Source: Diphasiastrum complanatum
Lineage: Eukaryota; Streptophyta; Lycopodiopsida; Lycopodiales; Lycopodiaceae
Length of the DNA stretch: 64,000 bases
Reading direction: 5' to 3'
Assembly (NCBI GenBank): GCA_029204225.1
Contig: CM055104.1
Span: 42,591,502 to 42,655,501 of the forward strand
Under the pieces are notes generated by a model. The model saw only the letters and a program-made list of their open reading frames with translations. It did not search any database and was not told where the DNA came from. Numbering within the stretch: position 1 is the first letter of the stretch; each line of letters opens with the position of its first letter. Made by a program: the position numbers and the translations under genes. Below are positions 1 to 10,200 of the stretch, piece after piece.

Positions 1-1
1 A

Positions 2-232
2 TCTCAAAAACTTGCAAACAATCCAGTCTTCCATGCTCAAACAAAGCACATCAAGATTGCACATCATTTCGTGAGGGAGAAAGTGCAAGCAAAGGAGATC
101 AAGCTTATTCATGTTTCATCATCAGATTGCATTGCTGATATACTCACCAAGGCATTGCGTAAAGATCCATTTATAAAATTAAGATTGGCTCTTGGAGTTA
201 TAGATAGATCTATGCTAGATTTACCAAGCTAG
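2..232 (+). CDS. Ty1/copia Pol C-terminus (RNase H end), partial
   Basis: The reading frame is open from the left edge of the window and gives the last 76 residues of a copia polyprotein, ending at TAG 230-232. It shows the end of the RNase H domain: the KHIKIAHHFVREKV block and the C-terminal signature CIADILTKAL, finishing in LDLPS. The same ending occurs in the intact copia element at 7219-11199, so the two belong to related families. The rest of the element lies to the left of the window. A purine tract and an LTR follow directly, as expected for the 3' end of an LTR retrotransposon. No stop or frameshift is seen in the visible part. Confidence 0.85.
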   Translation, partial: SQKLANNPVFHAQTKHIKIAHHFVREKVQAKEIKLIHVSSSDCIADILTKALRKDPFIKLRLALGVIDRSMLDLPS

Positions 233-244
233 ATTTTTGAGGAG

Positions 245-1059
245 TGTGAAAAATGCAAAAATAAGCTTGGTAGAGGCCAAAAATATTGTATATAGATAAA
301 CACACATGTGTGGAGCCTGTTCCCATGTGTAAAACTAGTGTACTTGTCCTTACCATAATCATATATGTTGTACATATGATTTAATTCAAGTTCTAGTGGC
401 TAAAATGGCCAAAAACTAGTTTTCTAGACATATGACACATGACATCAATCTATTGATTGCATGAGCCACATCCTTTGCTTATGTGTCATATCCCATGTGT
501 AGAGGACAGCTCACACGTGTGGAATAAGCTGAAGTAGACGAATTTTGACTTCTATAAGATTTCCAAGTAGATCTCCATATAGAAGAAAAATGGACCAAAA
601 GTGCCCAAAATAGAAGGTTTTGTCCAAGTGTCAGTTTTGCATGATGAATCATCATATGACAAAGCACCTTCACACATGTGGGATCAAAGGGATGATCAGT
701 ACCATGAGCTCTCACTTATTGTATATATAAAGCCACATTTGGCCATAATCATTGTGAGACACCAATCTTGATTTTGGAAGCAATTTTGAGTGATTCTCTC
801 CATTTGTCTACGTTTGTTTTGATTGTTTTGAGGTTCTATCAATGTGTACTTGATTTTCAGGTTGGAGTCCATACTCAGACAGGGTCAGAAAGTACACCTA
901 CCTTCAATTAATGATTGTTCTTGTTAGGATTTTGTGTCTAGAATTGATCTAGATTGATCTTAATCTCAAGTCGATTGATAGATCAAGTAATCTGACAACC
1001 AATATCTCTTGAGGATCAGATTAGGATCCACTCTTGGTCCTTTTTGTACTTTTTGCACA
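245..1059 (+). repeat. 3' LTR of copia element
   Basis: The LTR starts TGTGAAAAATGC right after the polypurine tract TTTTGAGGAG (235-244). It probably ends TTTTTGCACA at 1059, because that end is an imperfect inverted copy of the start. It contains a TATA-like box (TATATATAAAG near 721) and several CACRTGTG palindromes (about 301, 511 and 671). The right end is inferred from the inverted ends and from the abrupt switch at 1060 to minus-strand copia coding sequence. The 5' LTR is outside the window, so the length (815 bp) is not confirmed. Confidence 0.65.
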
Positions 1060-2870
1060 TACCGTATCTTTGAGAAAAACGTTTCGCTACTAGTCTTGCC
1101 TTGTATTTCATCACATTCCCGTCTGGTCCGTATTTGAGCTTGAAGACCCATTTGCATTTGACAGTCTTGTGCTTATTTGATAATGGCTCCAGCGTCCATA
1201 CCTGGTTCTTCCTTATGGACTCCATCTCTTTGTTCATGGCTTGGATCCATCTGTCCTTTTTTGGACCTTCAATCACCTCCTCGAAAGTCTGTGGTTTGCC
1301 ATTGAACCTGCAGAACTCTTCTGAAGATGCTTGGTACATATCTTGCTGGTGCTCTTTGTGGTCTTGTTGACCTTCTAGGAGATCCTCCTGAAACAGCTAT
1401 GCCTTTTCCCTTGTCCACTTTGCTTGGTCCAGAACCATTTTGGTTTACAGGAACCGTGGTAGCAGGTTGCCTCTCGAATCTTTCTTCGTTAGATTCGTCA
1501 CTCGAATGGGAGACGACTCAAAAATCTTAGTTTTCGTGTTCGTACTCTGCTCCCTCTGTCGTTGGTGGCAGGTCATAGTACTGTCTCTCCAGAACTTCGT
1601 AACTGACAGGAACATCATTGGCCATTGTCCTGTTCTCGTCGAATCTGACATCTCTCATTGTTTTCACAGTGTTCGTGTCTGGCATGTAGACTCTGTAGTA
1701 TGTCGAATTGTTGTCATAACCTACCAGGAATCCCTGCTCGGTTTTCTCATCAAGCTTCTTTCGAAGCTTATCAAGAATATGTGCATAAGCTACACAGCCA
1801 AAGATTCTGACGTGAGACAGGTTGGGCTTTCTACCCCACCATAGCTCATGTGGTGTCGTGTGAGGAACACCAGACTTGCCTGTTCTGTTCTAAATGTATG
1901 TGGCTGTAGCTACTGCTTCAGCCCACAGTGCCCTTGGAGCTTTCGAGTAGGCCATCATGCATATGGCTGCTTCCATTAGGGTCCTGTTCTTTTGTTCAGC
2001 AACACCATTGTGCTGCAGTGTGTAGGCTGCAGTTCTTCTGTGAATGATGCCATGATCATTGCAGAAGTCAGTGAAGCGATTCGAGATGTATTCACCACCT
2101 CGATTTGTTCTGATCTGCTTCACTTTATTGCATGTGCATCTTTCTGTCCAATTCACATATTCTGTGAATTTATTAAGTGCTTCATATTTATTCTGAATGA
2201 AATACACTCTGGCAAATTGCTATAATCATCAATGAAGGTTATATAATACTTTGAACCTCCTACTGAGATCACGTTGAATGGTCCACAAATGTTAGAGTGC
2301 ACTAGCTCCAGAATCTTCGTCGTTTTGTAGGAGTCTTTGATGAATGGTGTGCGTGACATCTTGCCCTTCAAACATGCATCACAGGTGGTCGAACTGGTTG
2401 CATTCGAGATGTTGACCCCTGTTATCGCTCCATGATGGCTTGCCTGGTAAAGTACAATTGAGTTCATGTGGCAGAGTCTTCTGTGCCACAGAGTGTCTGA
2501 CGAGTCGTCATGAGTCTGATGCACCTGATTTGCAGGTAGACTTACCTTTAAATGATATAGGTTCCCTTTCCTTCTGCCTTGAGCGATGAGAGTACTGGTA
2601 CTGGCATCAATCACGTTGCATGCTTCGTCAGAAAATGTCACACGCATCCCTGCATCTGCTATTCTTGCTACAGAGAGCAAGTCTTGTTGCAAAGTAGGCA
2701 CGAACAGAACATCTTCGAGTCATCTGTCTCTGCCATTGGTGTTGAGCCATAGTGAACCAATACCGTTCACTTGATGTCTAGATCCATCTCCAAGAACTAT
2801 GAATCTTGAGGGATCTGCACTGGTCATGATCCTGCCTCTAATTGGACTCCCTCTCAGGCTGAAATTGCTT
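1060..2870 (-). pseudogene. Broken Ty1/copia Pol (protease to RT start)
   Basis: Read on the minus strand from about 2870 to 1060, the pieces follow copia order: protease/pre-integrase region (LLSVARIADAG, WHRRLCHMN), integrase (HSNICGPF, IRTNRGGEY, QHNGVAEQKNRTL) and the start of reverse transcriptase (KARLVAKRFSQRYG). In-frame stops, for example near 2720, and frameshifts near 2200 and 1450-1890 break it. The RT stops abruptly at 1060, where the LTR of the plus-strand element ends, so that element probably inserted here and the rest of the RT lies left of the window. The fragment is not functional. Confidence 0.8.
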
Positions 2871-3310
2871 CTTTATTTTTCTTTGTTGCCGTAGATATGA
2901 AGGTGGATTTCCTTGTGCACTAATTCTGTTCTAATTGTTTTTCACTATCAATATCCAGACTACTATTACCACAATCGACTATCAATATCCGGACTACTAT
3001 TACCAACATCGACACTTGTCGATGTAGAAGAGAAAGTTCTAGAAATCATAGGACTTGAAGTTGTATTTGGAACTACCGCTTCATTAGAAATTTTTTTTTT
3101 TTCTGTATCAATACAAGAATTCCAAACAATGAACATGCAACTTTAAACAAAGAATGCATGGAGATTACAGACAGCATGATTACAGACAATTTCTAGGAGA
3201 GGGACCATGTTTGCAAACGTTGCTATCAAGAAAACCCTAGTTCAGAAATTATTTGTTAGGTTCAAAAATCTGCATGGGTATTTTTTTTAGGACCATAATG
3301 CCGAACATCG
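2871..3310. other. No gene recognised
   Basis: AT-rich sequence with a short local direct repeat: a segment reading CTATCAATATCC then GACTACTATTACCA occurs twice near 2947-3007. No coding region or element boundary could be supported. Confidence 0.4.
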
Positions 3311-3319
3311 CATAAAAAA

Positions 3320-3673
3320 TTGAATGTATCTAGCAAGCAATTTATTTTTTTGCATGTAGTTTGGACTCAAGCTTGCGAACTTTTCATCCCCTTTGCCTTG
3401 GAAACATATGGTTGTCTGCACAAGAAATTTAATGATTTTTTATCTTTATGTGCGGAGCTTATGGTGAAACGCCAAGGACAAAGCATTACCTTACCATCCG
3501 TCATTGTTTCTTTCTACCGTCAGCGTATTTCTATTGCATTACAACGTTCACAGGCAATTTCAATTCTTAGTCGGGCTCAGTTTGCAGGAGTGGTTTCTTC
3601 AAAGCTTCATGCATTACCTATTACTGGATCTATTTTAGTTAGTGATTTACATCAGGCAGTTGGTTTTGAGTAA
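3320..3673 (+). pseudogene. Reverse-transcriptase-like C-terminal fragment (tentative)
   Basis: A 117-residue open frame ends at TAA 3671-3673. Its pattern, PFALETYGCLHKKFNDFLS followed by SFYRQRISIALQRSQA and a short hydrophobic tail, resembles the end of RT-derived proteins scattered through plant genomes. In those, an '..ALETFG.LH..' block precedes a basic 'FYRQRIS.ALQR' helix. No catalytic RT motif is present upstream, so this is at most a 3' piece of an element. The family assignment is from memory of the pattern and is weak; a chance frame cannot be fully excluded, but the codon pattern looks coding. Confidence 0.4.
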
Positions 3674-4533
3674 TTACTCACTATTTTTAATTTTTACATT
3701 GCTATTGGGTAGGTTAATTCATTTTTGCCGTTCTACGGTACTATTTTAAATAATTCAATCTTCTTGTTCGATCATGGGTTTTCCCATCATTTTTAATAAA
3801 AGCAGGGATATTATTCTATTTATACCTAACAAATAAGCTCATAGTATTGCTTTTACCTAGTACCAAGTCTAGAGCCTAGAGCCTAGAGCTTGAGCTATTA
3901 CCATAGAGGCTCTACGTTCTGGAAAGTAGTGCTTTGATCACATTGAGTAAAATTTCATCTCGGAATGTTTTTTTTTCCTTTTTCGGATTTTTGGAGTGTC
4001 TTAGAAAAGAAAAAAAGCCATAAAAAGGCATCTTAAAACACATTAAGATATGTTGTATCAAGTCTCATATTCGGAGTACCTATCTCCTGAATGTTTAGAA
4101 TATTCAACTGATAGAAGCTATTTAAATTCCATAACATTCCAAGTTTATCATATCATGTTCAGAACAATTCAGGAATATTGAATTGAGACCCCATCTGATT
4201 TAAACAAGATTCAAGCAATTCACATTCGTATGTTTTTCCCAAAAGAAAAAGGATTTTAAAATTTGTTGGAGCATGTTTTTTAAGGCTTTTCGGAATCAAG
4301 ATGTAAGAACATGTCAAAAAATTCAATTTTATTGACAATACTATATAGATGTGCAGAAACAAGATAGGCAATACTATATAGATGTGCAGAACCAAGGCAG
4401 GTGATATAGTGACTAGTATCTTAATCACCTGTAACTCATAATCACACAAATTTTCATCAATCTTGTTCAATGTGCACAAATTTTAGAAAACTAATGAGGT
4501 TTGTGAGCTATAGTCAGAATGGAAACAAATCAG
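3674..4533. other. No gene recognised
   Basis: AT-rich spacer. It has a small tandem run of AGAGCCT units near 3870-3890 and a duplicated 30-bp-class segment (AATACTATATAGATGTGCAG, near 4337 and 4369). Nothing else was supported. Confidence 0.4.
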
Positions 4534-5089
4534 TATTACAAAACCTGGCCCACTGGCCACGCGGGCCACGTGTTAAGATCCCACCCCCAACCGCCTAGCC
4601 ACCCGCGTCCACATGCCCTTAGTGCCCAAAAGGGCTGGCGCCAGAGGACAAGGGACTAAGGACCCATAACTGCTTAAGTACCCCTCATTCCCATCACTTG
4701 GAATACTTATGGGATATGCTTTGACGTCTTGCACTCTCAAGCGCCTTCACGCAGGTAGGCGTGAGCCCTGTGCACCGTCAACACTCCCCCTCAAGCGAGC
4801 ACAGGGGTAAACCGGGCTTTGATACCATATTACAAAACCTGGCCCACTGGCCACGTGCGGGCCGCATGTTGGGATCCCACTTCCAACCGACTAGCCACCC
4901 GCGTCCACATGCCCTCAGTGCCCAGAAGGGCTGGTGCTAGAGGACAAGGGACTAAGGACACATGATTGCTTAAGTACTCCTCATTACAAACACTTGAAAT
5001 ACTTATGGGATCTGCTTTGTCTTGCACTTTCAAGTGCCTTCACGCAGGCAGGGGTGAGCCCTGTGCGTGGCTTGCCTTATCCGTCAACA
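4534..5089 (-). mobile_element. TRIM-like miniature LTR retrotransposon 1
   Basis: Two similar about 255-bp direct repeats (4534-4783 and 4828-5089) enclose only 44 bp. Read on the minus strand, each repeat starts TGTTGACGG. The 44-bp interior begins with TGGTATCAAAG (complement of 4817-4827), a good match to the plant initiator tRNA-Met primer-binding site, and ends with the purine tract GAGGGGGAG next to the second repeat. LTR, PBS, PPT, LTR with no coding space is the definition of a TRIM. The two repeats differ at many positions, so the insertion is old. There is no protein; it would have been moved by a copia or gypsy enzyme set. Confidence 0.7.
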
Positions 5090-5558
5090 AAAGAATTTGG
5101 GCCTCAGGGCCACGCACACACATGTACCCACGCGAGCCACATATTGGGATCCCAACCCCAGTCGCCTAGCCACCCACCATTCATCTAACTCCCAAAAGGG
5201 CTGGTACTAGGGGATAGAGGATATACAGAAGCCCCAACTTATATATGAGAGAATTCAAGGCAAGTAGTTACTTATGGGACATTAAGAATTCTCAAGGCCT
5301 TCACTGGGTGCTCAAGCCCATGCCACTTTCCTGTGCGTGGCTTGCAACTAAACATTCTACAACACCTCCACTCAAGCAAGCACAGGCAAAGGAACCTCCA
5401 CTAGCCCTGATACCATGTAAAGAATTTGGGCCTCAGGGCCACGCACACACACGTACCCACGCGAGCCGCGTACTGGGATCCCAACCCCAGTCGCCTAGCC
5501 ACCCGCCATCCGTCTAACCCCCAAAAGGGCTGGTACCAGGGGATAGAGGATATACCGA
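5090..5558 (-). mobile_element. TRIM-like miniature LTR retrotransposon 2, truncated
   Basis: A second unit abuts the first. One repeat (5090-5364) is followed by 51 bp (5365-5415) holding a minus-strand PBS TGGTATCAGGGC (complement of 5404-5415) and a short purine tract. Then comes a second repeat starting at 5416 (AAAGAATTTGGGCC...) that matches the first for about 140 bp and stops near 5558. These repeats share the CCAAAAGGGCTGGTAC core with unit 1 but have a different outer end, so this is a related subfamily. Loss of the 5' part of the last repeat makes it incomplete. Confidence 0.6.
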
Positions 5559-6338
5559 ATGAAGAAACAAAATGTTTCTAATTACAAAGCCTTGCTAGCT
5601 TTCAGCCCTCAGCCCGACGAAGACATTCGCGAACTTGAAGATCTGGAGACATGAAGCACGAAAAATTTCATGAACACGAAAGTCAAAGGAAACAAAGATG
5701 AACGGTTCGTGAACATGAAAGTCAAAGCAGACGAAGACTAACGGTCCGTGAACACAAAAGATTCACGAATAGAATCTTTTGCGATCCAGTACGAGTGAAG
5801 GCAAATGACGGAAACCAAACCTTATCCTGTCTGCATGCTCCAAAGAGTACCAGCAAGATCATGCAAGTACCTATAAGTACAGATATCTGATCTGATGATA
5901 TGACGTCAGCAGATACATTTTAGGTCATGGCTAATCTGCCACTCTTGTGATTCCTTGATTAGTTGTAGACGTTTAATCACTCTAATCTTAGATTCACATA
6001 GAGCAACCATACTTACTGGATGATACTTGACATATAGATCAATAGAATACACATAGAGTGTAACGTAGTAGTCTGATGCTAGTAAGCAATCAAGGCGAAA
6101 TACAGACAACAAGTCCACCTGCATGCAAGACAAGCTCTGTGATTAGGATCCATAGAGATCCAACTGTCCGCTAGAAAAGCGAGACGATTACTCGTGAGAG
6201 AACCGTGTTTTTCCCACGCCAATGCACTGTGTGGATTTGCATGCAGTGCTTGAAGAAAGCAGAGGAAGACAATATAGATAATTTCTCTTGTTGTGACTGA
6301 TCTGAAATGCAAATGCGTCTGATGTTAATTTTCTTGTT
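5559..6338 (+). other. Left part of split copia 5' region (LTR-like)
   Basis: No gene. This stretch and 12663-12988 are one sequence split by the intact copia element, since the same 5-bp target duplication flanks that element. A copia-type gag frame begins at 12989, and a degenerate primer-site-like GATATCAGAG lies at about 12883. The joined stretch is therefore probably the 5' LTR and leader of an older plus-strand copia element. The LTR ends were not located. Confidence 0.35.
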
Positions 6339-6343
6339 CATTA

Positions 6344-7205
6344 TGATAAATTTTACAGTTTTTAGGACAATAATGATTGTACTTTACAATCATAGAGAGT
6401 TATTGGTTGCTTAATCAATGAATCTATCAAGTTCTACACATTAGATCTTGATCTAGATTCACTACACTTGGATTTAAGCAAGAGCAATAGATCAACACAT
6501 CATTTTTTAGTGAGAGCGGCTTCACACGTGTGGAGTACTGTCCACTGTACGGCCTGCACCTGAAACAACAAGTACAATGATACTAGATAGCAATCATGCA
6601 TAAAAATCACAAGACAAATGACTAGAAATCTCACAAAAGTGTAGAGTGCAAAAGTCTCATCATTTTTCTTAGCAAAATGATGATCCTTTTATGGATCAAG
6701 TACATCCATGAGTCTGGTACAGTCCAGCAGGCCTTCACACGTGTGAAGAGTGCCACATCACTCATATCTATCCATTTGATCCATCCTTGATCCTTATCCA
6801 ATAGTTGACCTTCTAGAATATGACTAAAATCCAAAAAGCTAGTCTCCTAGAATATAGGAATATTCCCTACAAAATAGGATCTAAGGAAAATGGTCAACTC
6901 TTATCTTCTAGTACTCTATACACACATGTGAACATCCACTTGCCATGTGGGAGCATTTACTCATGCACATGCAAGGAAAAGCTAATTTGTAGGTGACTAG
7001 TCAACTTGACTAAAAACTAGTCATTTCATGTTCACACTAACTAGAATGATACAAAATCAATTTGGATATATACAAACATGAAAAGTACATCCTTTCACAC
7101 ATGGGAACATGCTCCACACGTGTGAAATCATATCATCAACATATTCTAATGTTTGATCAATATTTACATGAACCAATGTCAAGTGAGAAGTGACAATTTT
7201 CAACA
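6344..7205 (-). repeat. 3' LTR of intact copia element
   Basis: 862 bp, TG...CA ends (TGTTGAAAA at the start on the minus strand, TTTATCA at the end). It contains CACACGTGTG palindromes near 6523, 6735 and 7114 and the variants CACACATGTG near 6922 and CACACATGGG near 7096. These contain or resemble the plant G-box core CACGTG. A 67-residue frame (6631-6834) is only part of the LTR. Confidence 0.93.
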
Positions 7206-7218
7206 CTCCTCCTCACTT
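7206..7218 (-). promoter_or_regulatory. Polypurine tract of intact copia element
   Basis: The minus strand reads AAGTGAGGAGGAG immediately before the 3' LTR and directly after the polyprotein stop codon. This is the expected site of plus-strand DNA priming. Confidence 0.85.
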
Positions 7219-10200
7219 CTAACTTGGCAAATCTAGTGTACATCTATCTACAATTCCAAGAGCATATCTTAACTTAAAAAATGGATCTTTGGACAATGGT
7301 TTGGTTAAGATATCAGCTATGCATTCGGATGATGGTACATGATGTAGTTGCACTTCCTTGGATTGTACCTTCTCCCTCACAAAGTGGTGAGCTATCTCAA
7401 TATGCTTTGTTCTAGCATGGAAGATAGGATTTGAAGCAATTTGTTGAGAAGCTTGATTGTCACAAAATATGTAAGGGATCTCCTCGGCCTCTAGCACATG
7501 TAGTTCCATCAAGAGTCTTCTTAGCCATAAGAGCTCTTTGGTTGTTGAAGTCAATGCCTTGTACTCGGCTTCACAAGAAGATAGTGAGATTGTATCTTGC
7601 TTTTTGGAAAGCCAAGATATCACTCCTCCACAAAGAAATGTTGCAAATGCACTAATGGACTTCCTATCCATCTTGTCACCTGCAAAATCTGAATCCGAGT
7701 AGGCTCTCAAGTGCAAGTTAGATCCTTCATAAAGTATACCAAAAAATCTAGTACTAGAAACATATCTAAGTACTCTCTTGGCACTTTTCCAATGATGAAT
7801 TAAAGGAGCTTGCATACTTTGACTCAACTTGCTTACACAAAAACTTAAGTCAGGTCTAGTGATGGTTAAATAGATTAGAGAGCCTATAAGCTTCCTAAAG
7901 AGAGTGATGTCCTCAAAGGATGCTTCATCACCTTCATTAGTTGCTTTCACAACATGCTCCATAGGGGTGTCAATCCCCTTACAATCTTTCATACCAAATC
8001 TTTCAAGAATGGAAGTAGCATACTTAGATTGACTTATGAAAGTACAATTGCTACTTCTAGACACTTCTATCCCAAGTATAAACTTTAGGAAGCCTAGATC
8101 TACCATCTTGAACTCACTAGATAAGTCAACTTTTACTTTGCCTATGCCATCATCATCATTTCCTGTCATAATGATGTCATCAACATAAAGAACCAAAATG
8201 ATGATCTTTCCTTCATTACATTTGAAATATAAAGAAGGTTCATAAGCACTTAGTACAAAGCCAAGGGAATAGAGAAAATCATGCAACCTAGAGTACCAAG
8301 CTCTAGGTGCTTGCTTCAAGCCATATAGGCTCTTCCTTAAGTAGCACACCTTTTGCTCCTCACCAATCTTGATGAAGCCCTCGGGTTGCATCATGTAGAT
8401 TTCCTCTTCTAAGAAGCCATTCAAGAAGGCATTTGTCACATCCATTTGGTAGAGATCCCATTTGAACAAAGTAGCAATGCAAATGATTAATCTAATAGTT
8501 ACAAGCTTAGCTACAGGTGCAAATGTTTCTTCATAATCCAATCCTTTTATTTGAAGAAATCCCTTAGCAACAAGCCTAGCTTTGTATTTACTAATAGATC
8601 CATCTTGATTGTACTTAATTCTATAAATCCACTTACATGCAAGTGGTTTCTTTCCTCTTGGAAGATTTACAAGATTCCAAGTATGATTTTCTTCTAATGC
8701 ATCATACTCTACTTGCATTGCATCTCTCCAAACTTTAGATTTACATGCTTCTTCAAAAGATGATGGTTCTTCAATCAATGTAGCTAAAAAAGAGTAAGAG
8801 GTAGAAGATGTAGAGCCTTCCTTTTGCTTTCCCTTGTCCACATAGGTAAGCCTTGAGGGCTCGGCCTTGCTCCTTGATGATCTTCTTGGCCCCTTTTGAC
8901 TTGGATCCAAATCTCCATCCTCGGGTTTGTCATGATCCTCCTCGGGTTTGTCAAGATCCTCCTCGGATTTGTCAAGATCTTCAATGCACAATGGGTTAGA
9001 TCCATTTGACAAGCTCTTAGCAAATTGTGACTCATCAAAAAGTACATCCTTGCTTACCTTTACTTTCTTGGATGTAGGATCATATATCCTATATCCCTTG
9101 CTATTTTCTCCATAGCCAACAAAGATTCCTTTGAAGGAGGTAGCATCTTCTTTCCTTCTAGTCTCCAAAGGAATGTGTACATAACAAGTACATCCAAAGA
9201 TCTTAAAATATTTTACATTGGGTTTCTTATCAAACAAGGCTTGATAAGGTGAGATCCCATCTATAGCACTACTAGGAAGTCTATTACACAAATAATTAGC
9301 ACATGTTATGGCTTCTCCCCAAAATGAGATGGGAAGTGATGCATCAAGCCTCAAGGACTTTGCACACTCACATAGACTCCTATTTTTCCTCTCGGCCACC
9401 CCATTTTGTTGAGGGGTGTAGGAACAAGTGTATTGTAACTTAATACCATTGATCTCACAAAAGTCTTTCATTTTATTGGAGGTGTACTCTCCTCCATTAT
9501 CACATCTTAGTGCTTTGATAGAAGTACTAAGTTGTTTCTCTACTAGAGACTTGAACTTAATGAAAGCTTCATAAACAAGATTTTTCTTTGATAGTAACTC
9601 AATCCATGTGAATCTAGTACAATCATCTATAAAAGTTACATACATCAAGGCACCTCCATTACTTGCATGTGAAAAACTATGTACATCAGAATGTATGAGA
9701 TCCAAGGGAGAGAGAGATCTTGATGAAGATTTCTTGTAAGAAGATTTGTGTGACTTTGCAAGGCCACATGCCTCACACATTTTTCCACACTTCTTGAAAG
9801 CTCTTGGTAGGCCGAGAGCTAGTTCCTTGCTTGCCATTGACTCCATAGATTGAAGATTAGGATGGCCTAATCTCTTATGCCAAAGCTCCACTTGAGTTAG
9901 CTCCTCCCTAGCCAAGTTCACACTTTCACTTGCAACATTAGCATCCAACTTGAAAAGTCTACCTTGCTTAATGCCACTAGCTATGCACTTATCATTTTTC
10001 AAGATGGAACAAACTCCATTCTTGAAATGTACATCTAGTCCATTGTCCATTAATTGTCCTACACTAAGCAAGTTTCTTGAAATGGTAGGAACATACAAAA
10101 CATTATCTAGATCTATCCTTTTAGATGTGCCTAAACAAAGAGGTATAGATCCTATGCCATCTATCTTGCATGCTTGATCACTAGCAGTGTATATTGACTT

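Noticed and set aside
4830..5188. Several short frames in both directions
   Set aside because: They fall within TRIM LTRs that have no coding function; composition explains the openness.
4534..5558. Cassandra-type TRIM (5S rRNA in LTR)
   Set aside because: No stretch resembling the conserved 5S promoter boxes was seen in the repeats.
6631..6834. 67-residue frame, identical at 12083-12286
   Set aside because: It lies inside both copies of the LTR; its duplication reflects the LTR pair, not a gene.
8784..9047. 87-residue minus-strand frame overlapping the copia polyprotein
   Set aside because: Out-of-frame shadow of the acidic repeat between integrase and RT.
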